Source: Sphingomonas elodea ATCC 31461 (GTDB lineage: Bacteria > Pseudomonadota > Alphaproteobacteria > Sphingomonadales > Sphingomonadaceae). Taken from it: DNA of 64,000 nt. Below the pieces are notes generated by a model, which did no database searches, was not told the origin of the DNA, and saw only the letters and a program-made list of their open reading frames with translations. The stretch lies in the NCBI RefSeq assembly GCF_000226955.1, contig NZ_AGFU01000023.1, positions 42,171 to 106,170 of the forward strand, given 5' to 3'. This document shows, one piece after another, positions 10,254 to 19,503 of this stretch. Position 1 is the stretch's first letter. Each line of letters begins with the position of its first letter. The position numbers and the translations under genes are program-made.

Positions 10254-12806
10254 ATGGCACGTCGCCATTTGCGTTCGCTGGTTTCTCTGCATGCCGTCGC
10301 GCTGGCGACGCTGGGCGCGGGCAGCGCCTTCGCCCAGGAGACGCCGCCGCCGCCGCCGCCCGCCGACAGCGCCGAGGCGCAGCAGGGCAGCTTCCTCGAC
10401 GAGATCGTCGTCACCGCCGTTCCGACCAGCCGCAGCAAGATGCAGAGCTCGGTCTCGGTCACCGACATTTCCGCCGAATCGGTGCAGAACCTCGCGCCGC
10501 GTTCCGAAGCCGAAGTCTTCCGCCTGATCCCCGGCATCCGCGCCGAATCGACGGCGGGCCCGGGCGGCAACTCGAACATCACCGTGCGCGGCCTGCCGCT
10601 CGCCTCGGGCGGCTCCAAATATGTCCAGCTGCAGGAAGACGGCGTGCCCGTCGTCGAGTTCGGCGACATCGCCTTCGGCAACAACGACTATTGGACCCGC
10701 TACGACCTGACCGTCGATCGCGTCCAGGCGATCCGCGGCGGCTCGGCCTCCACCTTCGCCAGCCAGGCGCCGGGTGCGGTGATCAACTATGTCTCCAAGA
10801 CCGGCGAGACCGCCGGCGGCGAGGTGCGCGCCACCACCGGCCTCGGCTATAACGAGAGCCGGCTCGACTTCAACGTCGGCGGCCCGATCACGTCGACGCT
10901 GCGTGCCAATGTCGGCGGCTTCTACCGCACCGGCGACGGCCCGCGCGACACGCCGTGGCGTGCGCTGCAGGGCTATCAGATCAAGGGCAACGTCACCCAG
11001 AGCTTCGATGCCGATCGCGGCTATGTCCGCCTGCTGTTCAAGGTGCTGGACGATCGCGCGCCGACCTATACCGCATCGCCGATGCAGGTGCAGGTGCAGG
11101 GCAACAAGATCACCGGCTACAGCGCGCTGCCCGGCTTCGACGCCCGCTCGGACACCAATTTCTCCAACCTCAACCGCTTCTTCACCACGGTGAACCCGGA
11201 CGGGTCGACCAAGATCGGCGACAATGCCGATGGCATCCATGTGAAGTCGCGCAGCGTCGGCGCCCAGTTCCACTGGGGCACCGGCGCGTTCGAGATCGAC
11301 GACAAGTTCGCCTATAGCTGGAACAGCGGCAAATTCTCCGCGCCGTTCTTCGGCAGCCTCACCAATGTGGCGGGCCTGACCACCGGCGCGGGCGCCTACT
11401 CGATCGCCGCCGGCGGCACCACCTATACGGCGGCCCGCGCGGTCTATGCCAACGGCCCTCGTGCCGGGCAGACCGTGGCCGGCGCCACCGTCGTCAACCA
11501 GAATCCCAATCTCTATACCGACATGACCGGCATGGACCATTGGGCGAACGACCTGGGCGTCACCGGCAAGTTCGACCTGGGCACCGGCAAGGTCACCGCG
11601 CGCGCCGGCTGGTACCATTCGCGCCAGCAGATCGCGATGAACTGGCACTGGAACGCCAGCCTCACCGAAGCGGTGCCCGGCGGCGCCCTGATCGACCTGT
11701 ACAGCGCGAACGGCACGCGGCTCACCGATGCCGGCCTCACCGGCTACAACAACATGTGGGGCGGCACGAGCCGCGAGTACGACCTGCACTACACCACCGA
11801 TGCGCCCTATCTGTCGCTCAACTATGCCGATGACGCGCTGGATCTCGACGGCAGCGTGCGCTTCGACAACATGAAAGGCGGCGGCACCTTCTTCCCCACC
11901 GGCGCCCGCACCAGCCGCGACATCAACCGCGACGGCACGCTGAGCGTCGCCGAGCAGAATGTCTATCTGACCAATTTCGCCGGGGCCCAGCCGATCGACT
12001 ACAAGGTCGATTATACCAGCTGGTCGTTCGGCGGAAACTATCGCTTCACGCCCAGCACCAGCGCGTTCGTCCGCGTCTCGCGCGGCAACCGCGCCAATGC
12101 CGACCGCGTCGTCTCGGACTTCGCCGGCGCCTTCACCGCGACGGGGCAGCTCACCTCGATCGGCCAGGCGGTGGTGGTCAATCCGGTCACCCAGCAGGAA
12201 TTCGGCGTCAAGCAGCGCGGGCGGCTGGCAGGCGGCAATTACGGCCTGTTCGTCACCGGCTTCCGCAGCCAGGCGACGGAGTATAATTTCGACCTGACCA
12301 CCCAGCGCCAGACCTTCCAGCGGTACAAGACCTGGGGCATCGAACTCGAATCGCAGTACACCAATGGCGGCTTCTCGCTGCTCGCCAATGTGGTCTACAC
12401 CCATTCGCGGATCGCCGAGGACCTGATCAGCGGCAATGCCGGCAAGACGCCGCGCGCCACGCCGGACCTGATGTACACGATCGCGCCGACCTATGATTTC
12501 GGCAAGGCGGCGATCGGCTTCACCCTGATCGGCCAGACCGACAGCTATCCGCAGGACGACAATCTGCTGAAGCAGAAGGGCTCGAACATCGTTAGCGCGT
12601 TCGTGCGGGTGCGCCCGCTCGAACGGCTGGAGGTGTCGCTCAACGCCAACAACCTGTTTAACGCCTGGGATCAGGCCGGGCGGCTCGACCAGGGCAGCGT
12701 GGCCGACCTCTCCGCGCTCGGGCGGCTGTACGGCGTGCCCTATGCCGCGACCAACCGCGTCGGCCAGGGCCGCACGGTCTCGGTCTCGGCCGGCTATCGC
12801 TTCTAA
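10254..12806 (+). CDS. TonB-dependent receptor (SuxA-like)
   Basis: This 850-residue outer-membrane receptor has a signal peptide (residues 1-27, ending AFAQE). A proline-rich spacer and the TonB-box-like segment DEIVVTA (about 50-56) follow, then a plug domain (SRSKMQSSVSVTDISAESVQ, IRGGSASTFASQAPGAVINY). The C-terminal barrel ends SVSAGYRF with terminal phenylalanine. The plug/barrel order and length are normal for the family. Shared operators with the transporter and the GH68 gene make sucrose or a fructo-oligosaccharide the likely ligand. A strong hairpin follows before the halogenase-like gene. Confidence 0.9.
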   Translation: MARRHLRSLVSLHAVALATLGAGSAFAQETPPPPPPADSAEAQQGSFLDEIVVTAVPTSRSKMQSSVSVTDISAESVQNLAPRSEAEVFRLIPGIRAESTAGPGGNSNITVRGLPLASGGSKYVQLQEDGVPVVEFGDIAFGNNDYWTRYDLTVDRVQAIRGGSASTFASQAPGAVINYVSKTGETAGGEVRATTGLGYNESRLDFNVGGPITSTLRANVGGFYRTGDGPRDTPWRALQGYQIKGNVTQSFDADRGYVRLLFKVLDDRAPTYTASPMQVQVQGNKITGYSALPGFDARSDTNFSNLNRFFTTVNPDGSTKIGDNADGIHVKSRSVGAQFHWGTGAFEIDDKFAYSWNSGKFSAPFFGSLTNVAGLTTGAGAYSIAAGGTTYTAARAVYANGPRAGQTVAGATVVNQNPNLYTDMTGMDHWANDLGVTGKFDLGTGKVTARAGWYHSRQQIAMNWHWNASLTEAVPGGALIDLYSANGTRLTDAGLTGYNNMWGGTSREYDLHYTTDAPYLSLNYADDALDLDGSVRFDNMKGGGTFFPTGARTSRDINRDGTLSVAEQNVYLTNFAGAQPIDYKVDYTSWSFGGNYRFTPSTSAFVRVSRGNRANADRVVSDFAGAFTATGQLTSIGQAVVVNPVTQQEFGVKQRGRLAGGNYGLFVTGFRSQATEYNFDLTTQRQTFQRYKTWGIELESQYTNGGFSLLANVVYTHSRIAEDLISGNAGKTPRATPDLMYTIAPTYDFGKAAIGFTLIGQTDSYPQDDNLLKQKGSNIVSAFVRVRPLERLEVSLNANNLFNAWDQAGRLDQGSVADLSALGRLYGVPYAATNRVGQGRTVSVSAGYRF

Positions 12807-12822
12807 GGGGCGACCCTCGGAA

Positions 12823-12862
12823 CCCGGCGCGGCGGCATCCCCCCTTCCGCCGCCGCGCCGGG
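12823..12862 (+). terminator. Strong hairpin after the TonB receptor gene
   Basis: CCCGGCGCGGCGGC (12823-12836) pairs perfectly over 14 bp with 12849-12862, with a 12-base loop. It is followed by CTTGCTTTAAGG rather than a clean T-run. It could terminate or attenuate transcription so that less message reaches the flavoprotein gene. Confidence 0.5.
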
Positions 12863-12881
12863 CTTGCTTTAAGGTACCGCG

Positions 12882-14402
12882 ATGACCGACGATCGCCGCA
12901 TCCGCTGCATCCTGATCGCCGGCGGCGGCTCGGCGGGCTGGATGACGGCGGCAGCGCTGGCCAATGCGCTGGGGCGCGACGTGGCGATCACGCTGGTCGA
13001 ATCGAGCGAGATCGGCACCGTCGGCGTCGGCGAGGCGACGATCCCGCCGATCCGGCTGTTCAACCGCACGCTCGGCATCGACGAGGCCGCGTTCGTGCGG
13101 CGCACCAAGGGCTCGTTCAAGCTCGGCATCGAGTTCGTCGACTGGGGACGGATCGGCGCGCGCTATTTCCACCCCTTCGGCCCCTTCGGCCGCGATTTCG
13201 ACCTGGTGCCGCTGCACCAATATTGGCTGGATGCGGCGGCCAGAGGCGGAGCGCCTGCGCTCGACGATCTCTCGATGGCCTGGGCGGCCGCCAAGCGCGG
13301 CCGCTTCTCGCCGCCGCTCCCCGATCCGCGCAGCGTCGGCTCCACCTTCGACTATGCCTATCATTTCGACGCGGGGCTCTATGCCGCGCTGCTGCGCGAC
13401 TATGCCGAGGCGCGCGGCGTCATGCGGATCGACGCGCGGATCCAGGGTGCGGAGCGAGAAGGCGAGCGCGGCAACATCGCGGCAGTGGTTCTGGAGGACG
13501 GACAGCGGATCGCCGCCGATCTGTTCATCGACTGCTCGGGCTTTCGCGGGCTGCTGATCGAGGAAACGCTCGGCACCGGCTATGTCGACTGGCGCCACTG
13601 GCTGCCCTGCGACCGGGCGATCGCGGTGCCGTGCGAGCGCGGCGACTTCACCCCCTATACCCGCTCCACCGCACGGCCTGCCGGCTGGCAGTGGCGCATC
13701 CCGCTCCAGCACCGCACCGGCAACGGCCATGTCCATTGCAGCGCCTATATGGGCGAGGATGAAGCTACCGCGCTGCTGCTCGCCAATCTCGAGGGCGCGC
13801 CGCTCGCCGATCCGCGCACGCTGCGCTTCACCACCGGTCACCGGCGGCGCTTCTGGAGCCACAATGTCGTCGCCATCGGGCTGTCGAGCGGCTTTCTCGA
13901 GCCGCTCGAATCGACCAGCCTGCACCTGATCCAGGCGGGCATCTCGAAGCTGCTCGCGCTGTTCCCGACGCGCGACATGGATCCGCTGCTGGTCGACGAG
14001 TTCAACCGCATCTCGATCGCCGAGTTCGAGCGGATCCGCGATTTCCTGATCCTCCACTACAAGCTGACAACCCGGGACGATTCCGAACTGTGGCGCTACT
14101 GCGCGGCGATGCCGGTGCCCGACACGCTGCAGTGGAAGATCGACCATTTCCGCAGCGCCGGCCGGCTGGTGGCGCGCGAGTTCGACCTGTTCGCGGCCCC
14201 GTCCTGGCTGGCGGTACATATCGGGCAGGGCAACCGGCCGCAGGCGCGGGATCCGCTGCTGGCGGCGCGCGGCATCGACGGGCGGGCGCATCTCGCCAAG
14301 CTCGCCGACGCCATGGCCCGTGCCGCCGAAACGATGCCGACTCACGCCGATTATGTCGCGGCCCTGTGCGGTGCGGGGGGCGAGTCGCGGCGGCTTGGCT
14401 GA
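12882..14402 (+). CDS. Tryptophan-halogenase-family flavoprotein
   Basis: This 506-residue member of the flavin-dependent tryptophan halogenase family has the FAD-binding GGGSAGWM (residues 14-21). It also has the conserved GxWxWxIP segment (W269, W271, P274) that separates halogenases from monooxygenases. K80 in GSFKLGIEF lines up with the catalytic Lys79 of PrnA, and E343 in FLEPLEST lines up with the catalytic Glu346 (my alignment by eye). All key residues are present, so it should be an active halogenase or relative. The substrate is unknown: no indole-natural-product genes surround it. It follows a sugar TonB receptor, an arrangement repeated at 55-61 kb in this window. Confidence 0.88.
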   Translation: MTDDRRIRCILIAGGGSAGWMTAAALANALGRDVAITLVESSEIGTVGVGEATIPPIRLFNRTLGIDEAAFVRRTKGSFKLGIEFVDWGRIGARYFHPFGPFGRDFDLVPLHQYWLDAAARGGAPALDDLSMAWAAAKRGRFSPPLPDPRSVGSTFDYAYHFDAGLYAALLRDYAEARGVMRIDARIQGAEREGERGNIAAVVLEDGQRIAADLFIDCSGFRGLLIEETLGTGYVDWRHWLPCDRAIAVPCERGDFTPYTRSTARPAGWQWRIPLQHRTGNGHVHCSAYMGEDEATALLLANLEGAPLADPRTLRFTTGHRRRFWSHNVVAIGLSSGFLEPLESTSLHLIQAGISKLLALFPTRDMDPLLVDEFNRISIAEFERIRDFLILHYKLTTRDDSELWRYCAAMPVPDTLQWKIDHFRSAGRLVAREFDLFAAPSWLAVHIGQGNRPQARDPLLAARGIDGRAHLAKLADAMARAAETMPTHADYVAALCGAGGESRRLG

Positions 14403-14414
14403 CGCATCCGGGTT

Positions 14415-14437
14415 CGCCGCCCGTGCCTCGGGCGGCG
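14415..14437 (+). terminator. Hairpin after the halogenase-like gene
   Basis: CGCCGCCCG (14415-14423) pairs perfectly with CGGGCGGCG (14429-14437) around a 5-base loop, 12 bases after the stop. A second small hairpin (GTCCCG/CGGGAC, 14466-14480) follows. Neither has a T-run. The rest of 14403-14680 shows no gene. Confidence 0.4.
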
Positions 14438-14680
14438 CCGGAATGCCTCGGGATTCTCTCTGTCCGTCCCGTCACGGGACAGTTCGCCGCCCCCGATTTT
14501 GACCTGTCCGGCGTTTGCTGCTAGCGGCCGCGCCTCGTTCAGCCCGCCATGATGTCGTCCGGAGCCGCCTGTCGGCGCGGATCACGCGTGGGGGCGAGAC
14601 GTGGGGGTTACCCGGCGCATCTTCTCCTGCTTGCATTTCTTCGATGCGCAGGGCGCCCCCGCGCACAGAAGAATAGCTAG

Positions 14681-15214
14681 ATGATCAAGCGTCTCCCGAT
14701 GGTTCTATGTCTGTTGCCGGTCATGCTCGGCGGAACGACGAGCATGAAACTATCCGCGGCAAGCCCCGCGCAGCCCGTGGCTTCCCCACCAGTACAGGAC
14801 CAGTCGGTCGAGGCCCTCGCCGCCGCCCAGCCGGCGGCGGAAATGCCCGCACCCGAACCCAGTCCGCGCGACGTCGCCTGTGTCGCCAAGGTCATCATCC
14901 ATGAAGCCGGCAACCAGCCGCTCAAGGGCCAGTTCGCGGTCGCCCAGGTGATCCGCGCCCGCATGGAAGACGGCCGCTTCGCCAAGAGCGCCTGCGCCGT
15001 CGTCAAGCAGCCCGGCCAGTTCTTCGATGTCGACGCCTATCATCCGGAGCGCGGCGACGATCGCTGGGACGGCGCGGTCGAGATCGCCAGGACGACGCTG
15101 AAGGGCGAGGGCGAGGACGTGGTGCCGGGCGCGCTGTTCTTCCACACCGCCGGCTATGACATGCCGAACCGCACCCGCGTCGCGCGGGTCGCCGGGCACG
15201 TCTTCTACCGCTGA
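14681..15214 (+). CDS. Exported SleB-type cell wall hydrolase
   Basis: This 177-residue protein has an N-terminal signal peptide (about 1-27) and an Ala/Pro-rich linker. The C-terminal domain starts at VACVAKVIIHEAGNQPLKGQ, the hallmark of the SleB/CwlJ-like cell wall hydrolase family (Hydrolase_2), with the conserved Glu in HEAGNQ. GALFFHTAGYDMP corresponds to the later conserved block. Related enzymes cleave peptidoglycan glycan strands (lytic transglycosylase or muramidase activity). The start is supported by GAAGAA 9-14 bases upstream. It stands alone, convergent with the acetylation operon. Confidence 0.8.
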   Translation: MIKRLPMVLCLLPVMLGGTTSMKLSAASPAQPVASPPVQDQSVEALAAAQPAAEMPAPEPSPRDVACVAKVIIHEAGNQPLKGQFAVAQVIRARMEDGRFAKSACAVVKQPGQFFDVDAYHPERGDDRWDGAVEIARTTLKGEGEDVVPGALFFHTAGYDMPNRTRVARVAGHVFYR

Positions 15215-15267
15215 GAAACCGTTCGGAACTTCGCGGAAGAGCGCATTTCCGAGCAGGCGCTGACCGC

Positions 15268-15621
15268 TCAGGGCGCGGCCGTCGCTCCCGCTTCTCCCGG
15301 TTCCTCCGCCCCGAAGCGCGCGCCTTGCGCCGCCTTCCAGTGCTGCCGCAGCCATGCGGCGGGCGCATCGAGGTGCGCGCGGGTGGTCAGGTCCGCCCAG
15401 GCATGGGCGTGCGGCTGGAGCGCGGCGGCGACCGGGCCGGGCGGCAGGTCGTCTGCCCAGTCGGCCATGGCCGGCCCCTGGACCAGCGCGAGCAGCAACG
15501 CGGCGACGACGATGCTGGTCGTCGTCCAGCGCCAGGGACGGCGGCGGTCCACCGCTGCCGGCGGCAGCACCACCGGCGATCCGATTTCGGCGATTTCGCC
15601 ACGTTCGGCCCCTAGGGTCAC
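15268..15621 (-). CDS. Small membrane-anchored protein in the O-acetylation operon
   Basis: This 117-residue protein starts at GTG 15621, preceded by GAGGAG at a good spacing; that site overlaps the TGA of the MBOAT gene. After a short cytoplasmic N-terminus it has one membrane segment (TTTSIVVAALLLALVQGPAM, about residues 33-52). About 65 soluble, helical, Trp-containing residues follow, probably periplasmic. I recognise no family. Its tight coupling to the acyltransferase suggests an accessory subunit of the acetylation machine (inference). Confidence 0.6.
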   Translation of the reverse strand: MTLGAERGEIAEIGSPVVLPPAAVDRRRPWRWTTTSIVVAALLLALVQGPAMADWADDLPPGPVAAALQPHAHAWADLTTRAHLDAPAAWLRQHWKAAQGARFGAEEPGEAGATAAP

Positions 15622-15632
15622 GCGCCCGCTCC

Positions 15633-17030
15633 TCAGAACTGATAGTAGATGAAGGGGGCAACCCCCTCGGGTTGCATCGCGCCGATCAGCAGCAGGCCGA
15701 TCGCGACCAGCGCGCCGACCAGCGGCGCAGGCCAGTGGCGCACCCGCTCGGCCAGCTGCTGGAGGCCGCGCGGCGGCAGCGCGTGCATCGCCAGCCCGAT
15801 CCCGACCAGCGCCAGCGACAGCGGCGTGACCAGGGTGTTGCGCCAGTCGCCGCTCGCCAGACCGCGCAGATAGGCGAGCGCTTCCGTCAGGCCCGGCGCG
15901 CGGAAGAAGATCCAGCCGAGCACCACGATATGGAAGGTGACGAGCATGCCGATCGCGCGGGGCAGGGCGATCCGCCCGCGCGCCGCGCGCACCAGCGCCC
16001 GCTCGATCGCCAGCCAGCCGCCATGGAGCGCGCCCCACAGCAGGAAGGTCCAGTTGGCGCCGTGCCACAGCCCGCCGAGCAGCATGGTCAGGAACAGGTT
16101 GAGATAGGTGCGCAACCGCCCCTTCCGGCTGCCGCCCAAGGGAATGTAGAGATAGTCGCGCAGCCAGCTCGACAGGCTGATGTGCCAGCGCCGCCAGAAA
16201 TCCTGCAGCGAGGCAGCGCGATAGGGCTGGTCGAAATTGCGCGGGAAGCGATAGCCGAGCAGCATGGCAAGGCCGATCGCCATGTCCGAATAGGCCGAGA
16301 AGTCGCAGTAGATCTGCACCGCATAGCCATAGGCACCGAACAGCAGGTCGAGGCTCGTCCGGTGCAGCGGATCGCGGAAGGCCGGGTCGACCAGCGCGGT
16401 CGCCAGTTCGGAGGCGATCACCACCTTCTTGAACATGCCCCACAGGATCAGGAGCAGCGCCGCCGCCACGGCCCCCCGCGCCAGCCTGGGCGGGTTGCGA
16501 AACTGCGGCAACAGGTCCGATCCGCGCACGATCGGCCCGGCGACCAGATGCGGGAAGAACGACATCAGCAGCGTCAGGTCCAGCCACCCCGCTGGGGCGA
16601 TCCGCCGCTGCTGCACGTCGACCAGATAGGATACCGCCTGGAAGGTGAAGAACGACACGCCGACCGGCAGGAACACCTGCATCAGCGGCACGTCGCGCCC
16701 GAAGCCGAGCGCCAGCAGCAGCGCATCGAGCTGTTCGAGGAAGAAGCCGGCATATTTGAAATAGGCGAGCACGCCGAGGTTCAGCACCACGCCCAGCCCC
16801 ACCAGCGCTCGCCCCCGGCCCGGATAGGCGGCGATGCACCGGGCGAGCAGCCAGTTGCCGCTCGCCGAGAGGAACAGCAGCAGCACGAAGCGGCCGTCCC
16901 AGGCGCCGTAGAAGAACCAGCTCGCCATCAAGAGCGCGATCTTGCGCCACTCGTTCGATCCGTTGAGCGCCCAGGCGACCGCATAGACCACCAGGAAGAA
17001 GAGCGCGAAGCTCAGCGTGGGGAACTGCAT
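15633..17030 (-). CDS. MBOAT O-acyltransferase (AlgI/PatA-like)
   Basis: This 465-residue polytopic protein of the membrane-bound O-acyltransferase family begins MQFPTLSFALFFLVVYAVAW. It carries the family segments YCDFSAYSDMAIGLAMLLGY and FWRRWHISLSSWLRDYLYIP (H283). The catalytic His is in GGLWHGANWTF (H323). Such proteins move acetyl groups across the inner membrane to a periplasmic acceptor, usually an exopolysaccharide or peptidoglycan. The start is five bases after the stop of the upstream SGNH gene. Together with two SGNH-type hydrolase/transferase genes and a small membrane protein it forms a four-gene operon. No polysaccharide synthesis genes are nearby, so the acceptor is unknown. 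Confidence 0.9.
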   Translation of the reverse strand: MQFPTLSFALFFLVVYAVAWALNGSNEWRKIALLMASWFFYGAWDGRFVLLLFLSASGNWLLARCIAAYPGRGRALVGLGVVLNLGVLAYFKYAGFFLEQLDALLLALGFGRDVPLMQVFLPVGVSFFTFQAVSYLVDVQQRRIAPAGWLDLTLLMSFFPHLVAGPIVRGSDLLPQFRNPPRLARGAVAAALLLILWGMFKKVVIASELATALVDPAFRDPLHRTSLDLLFGAYGYAVQIYCDFSAYSDMAIGLAMLLGYRFPRNFDQPYRAASLQDFWRRWHISLSSWLRDYLYIPLGGSRKGRLRTYLNLFLTMLLGGLWHGANWTFLLWGALHGGWLAIERALVRAARGRIALPRAIGMLVTFHIVVLGWIFFRAPGLTEALAYLRGLASGDWRNTLVTPLSLALVGIGLAMHALPPRGLQQLAERVRHWPAPLVGALVAIGLLLIGAMQPEGVAPFIYYQF

Positions 17031-17035
17031 CGCGT

Positions 17036-18277
17036 CTAGCGGGAGGGCAGGGCGGCGGATGCCATCGCGGCCTCCAGATCGGCTTCCAGCCAGCCGGCGA
17101 TCCGCGCCGCGCCCGGGCTGGTGAAATGTACCCGGTCGCCGCGCATCAGCGGCGGTGTCTGCGTCGCCCAGTCGGTGGCGGTGCAGCGCCCGCCCATCCG
17201 CTGCGACCAGTCCCAATAGGCCAGGCCCAGCTGATGGGCCCGGGCGCGCTGGATCGACTGGACCGAGGCGAGCGCGGCGGTCGGCCGCCATTCGCCCGCG
17301 CCGCAGGGCAGCGAGACGGTGATCGCGCTGGACTGGAGCGACGGCAGCCTGGTGGCGGAATCGGGGGCGCCGATCAGCAGCATCGGCACGCCGGGCGCCA
17401 GCCGCTGGAGCCGGCGCAGGCTCGCCTGGAGCTGCGCGTCATAGCCGCCCAGGGTGAAGCGGGGATAAAAGGCCTCGTTGGTGCCGAAGGCGATGACGAT
17501 GAGGTCCGGGCGATACGCGGCCAGCTCGCGTGCCACCACCAAATCGTCGGTGCGGTCGTAATGGAGCAGCTGCGCACCCACCGTGCCCAGGTTGGAGAGC
17601 GTCACGCCGCCCGCTTTGCTCGCCTCGGTCGCCCAGGAGGTGAGCGTCACCGGGCCCTGCAGTACGGCCACCCCGGCATTGGCGACGGGGAGGGGGCTGG
17701 TAAGGGTGGTGCAGTCGCTGCCGGCCACCGGCGCGGCGAGCGTCCAGGTCTTGTCCATGCCGCCGAGCGTCAGCTGCACCGAACCCGCGCCGGGGCCGGT
17801 CAGCGCGCAGACGGTGAAGCGATCGAAGGTAAGATCGGGACGATCCGCGCGCAGGCCGATCGCGGCACCGGGGATTGCGGACGACAGCGTATAGCCGGTC
17901 AGCCCGAGCAGCCCACCGCCCGGGTGCCAGGCCGATCCGAAGATGCCGTTGGTCGTCCAGGGTCCGGACTGGGTGGCGGTGATGTCGCGGGTCAGATAGC
18001 CGGCATAGGGACGCCCCGGCGGCAATATGCCGCGGCCGCCGCGACCGAACCGGGCCTGGAGCAGGGTCCGCCAGCTGCCGGTCACCTGGTCGGCGGCGGT
18101 GTGGCTGTCGCCGATCTGGAGGATGCGCACCGTCTGCCCGGTGCGGCGGGCGTCCCGGAGCTTGGCGAATACCGGTGCCAGCCGGTCGGCATCGCACAGC
18201 ACCTCGGTGCACGGCGTGGCGGCGGGGGCGGCAGGCGCCGTCGCCTGCAGCATCGCGGCAATCAGCGCGCCGATCAC
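17036..18277 (-). CDS. SGNH-fold acetyltransferase/esterase, periplasmic
   Basis: This 413-residue protein has a short N-terminal hydrophobic signal. Block I is ILQIGDSHTAADQ (nucleophile S58), GTNEAFYP is the Asn block, and RVHFTSPG is the Asp/His block. This is the architecture of periplasmic SGNH proteins that work with MBOAT transporters in alginate, cellulose or peptidoglycan O-acetylation. Around 100 residues between block I and the GTNE block form a beta-rich insert. The start is GTG 18277, overlapping the upstream stop as GTGA, so the genes are coupled. Confidence 0.8.
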   Translation of the reverse strand: MIGALIAAMLQATAPAAPAATPCTEVLCDADRLAPVFAKLRDARRTGQTVRILQIGDSHTAADQVTGSWRTLLQARFGRGGRGILPPGRPYAGYLTRDITATQSGPWTTNGIFGSAWHPGGGLLGLTGYTLSSAIPGAAIGLRADRPDLTFDRFTVCALTGPGAGSVQLTLGGMDKTWTLAAPVAGSDCTTLTSPLPVANAGVAVLQGPVTLTSWATEASKAGGVTLSNLGTVGAQLLHYDRTDDLVVARELAAYRPDLIVIAFGTNEAFYPRFTLGGYDAQLQASLRRLQRLAPGVPMLLIGAPDSATRLPSLQSSAITVSLPCGAGEWRPTAALASVQSIQRARAHQLGLAYWDWSQRMGGRCTATDWATQTPPLMRGDRVHFTSPGAARIAGWLEADLEAAMASAALPSR

Positions 18278-19254
18278 TTGGCGGCAGCCTCGGCAGCACC
18301 TTCGCGGCGCATCCGCTGCGCCAGCGTCTCGATCCGCCCCGCCAGCCCGGCGGTGATCCGCTGATAGCCGACGCCGAGCATGTGCAGCCCGTCATTGGTC
18401 CGCACCAGCTTGCGCGCGCCGGTCTTGTCGTCGGGCAGATAGGCGGCATAGCGGCCAGCTGCGTCGACCGAGCGGCTGCGGGTTTCGAGAAACGGCACGC
18501 CCAGCGCGCGCATATGCTCGGCATAAAAGGCGTTCATCGCCTGGATCGAGGCGTCGAGGCCGGGATCGCGCATCGCCGGCAGGCCGAGCCAATAGACGCT
18601 GGCACCCGTCGAGCGCGCCACCGCGACGAACCGGTCGATCCGCGCACCGACCACGCGCTTCCAGCCCGCGCTCAGCAGCGGCTGTTCCTTGCCCTCGGCA
18701 TAGAAGGGCACGGTATCGTTGGCGCCGAAGCAGATCACCGCGACGTCGACCGGATCGGCGGCGAGTTGCTCCTGCGCCCGCGTCGCCAGGTTCAGGCGAT
18801 GATATTGGGTGAAGCCGGTCGCTTCCTTGGCGAAGCGCAGCACCTGGAACCCGGATTCGCGGGGCAATTGGGCATCCAGTGCTTCCCACACGCCCACGCC
18901 GAAGCTGTCGCCGAACACGCCGACGCGCACCTTGCCGCTCGCCTGCACGCGGGCCAGCACGCGCGGATCGATCGCGCGCTCGTTGACAGGCGGAAGCGGG
19001 GCCGGGGGCATCGCCGCCGCGGCAGTGGGGGCGGGCGCCGCCGGCGGCGGCGGCGGGGCAGGCCGGTGGAGATCGAACGACATACCCACCCCGATCCCCG
19101 CCGCGAAGCCGACCACCAGCACCGCGCTGCGATCCAGCGTCAGCCGCACCCAGCCGAAGCGACGGCGTGGCCGGCGCGGCGCGGAGTCGCCCGGTGCCCC
19201 CGCGCCCTGGCGGGCGTCGCTGCCGGCTTCGTCGTGGAGGGAAAGAAATCTCAC
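18274..19254 (-). CDS. Membrane-anchored SGNH-fold protein
   Basis: This protein of about 326 residues starts at GTG 19254; the start is uncertain because no strong ribosome-binding site is visible. One transmembrane segment (SAVLVVGFAAGIGVGM) follows a basic cytoplasmic tail. A Pro/Ala-rich periplasmic linker leads to an SGNH domain with VFGDSFGVG, CFGANDTV and DGLHMLGVGY. It is the first gene of the acetylation operon and probably acts with the next SGNH protein and MBOAT to acetylate a surface polymer, one as transferase and one as partner or esterase (inference). Confidence 0.75.
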   Translation of the reverse strand: MRFLSLHDEAGSDARQGAGAPGDSAPRRPRRRFGWVRLTLDRSAVLVVGFAAGIGVGMSFDLHRPAPPPPPAAPAPTAAAAMPPAPLPPVNERAIDPRVLARVQASGKVRVGVFGDSFGVGVWEALDAQLPRESGFQVLRFAKEATGFTQYHRLNLATRAQEQLAADPVDVAVICFGANDTVPFYAEGKEQPLLSAGWKRVVGARIDRFVAVARSTGASVYWLGLPAMRDPGLDASIQAMNAFYAEHMRALGVPFLETRSRSVDAAGRYAAYLPDDKTGARKLVRTNDGLHMLGVGYQRITAGLAGRIETLAQRMRREGAAEAAAK

Positions 19255-19503
19255 CGCACAATCCGTTCGTCGTGGTCCAACGCAGCCGCCCTGCCCGCGA
19301 TTGCAGGGGGGGACGACTCCTGGTTTCCGATGCTCGCCATGGCCGGTCCGCGGCGGCCGATCCCGCTTTCGCACCCGTTAACCGGATGTGCAACGCCGCG
19401 CAGGCAAAGTCGAGGGCGAAGCCTTCAAAAAAGGCGCGCAGCAAGATCGCTTGGCGCCTCCTGACATCGCCGCGGCTTGCGGTATAGAACCGGGCTCGCA
19501 ACC

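Noticed and set aside
9780-14345. A 1521-codon open frame on the minus strand across the TonB receptor and halogenase genes
   Set aside because: It spans two well-supported plus-strand genes plus a promoter region and has no recognisable protein features; only the far end overlaps the real LacI gene, in another frame.
12882-14402. A halogenated natural-product biosynthesis cluster
   Set aside because: Neither this gene nor the pair at 58-61 kb has any NRPS, PKS, indole or other biosynthesis gene around; neighbours are TonB receptors and glycosidases.
15268-16950. Reading the whole 560-codon minus-strand frame as one protein
   Set aside because: Most of it is a shadow of the MBOAT gene. Only the last 117 codons, behind their own GAGGAG and GTG, read like a protein.
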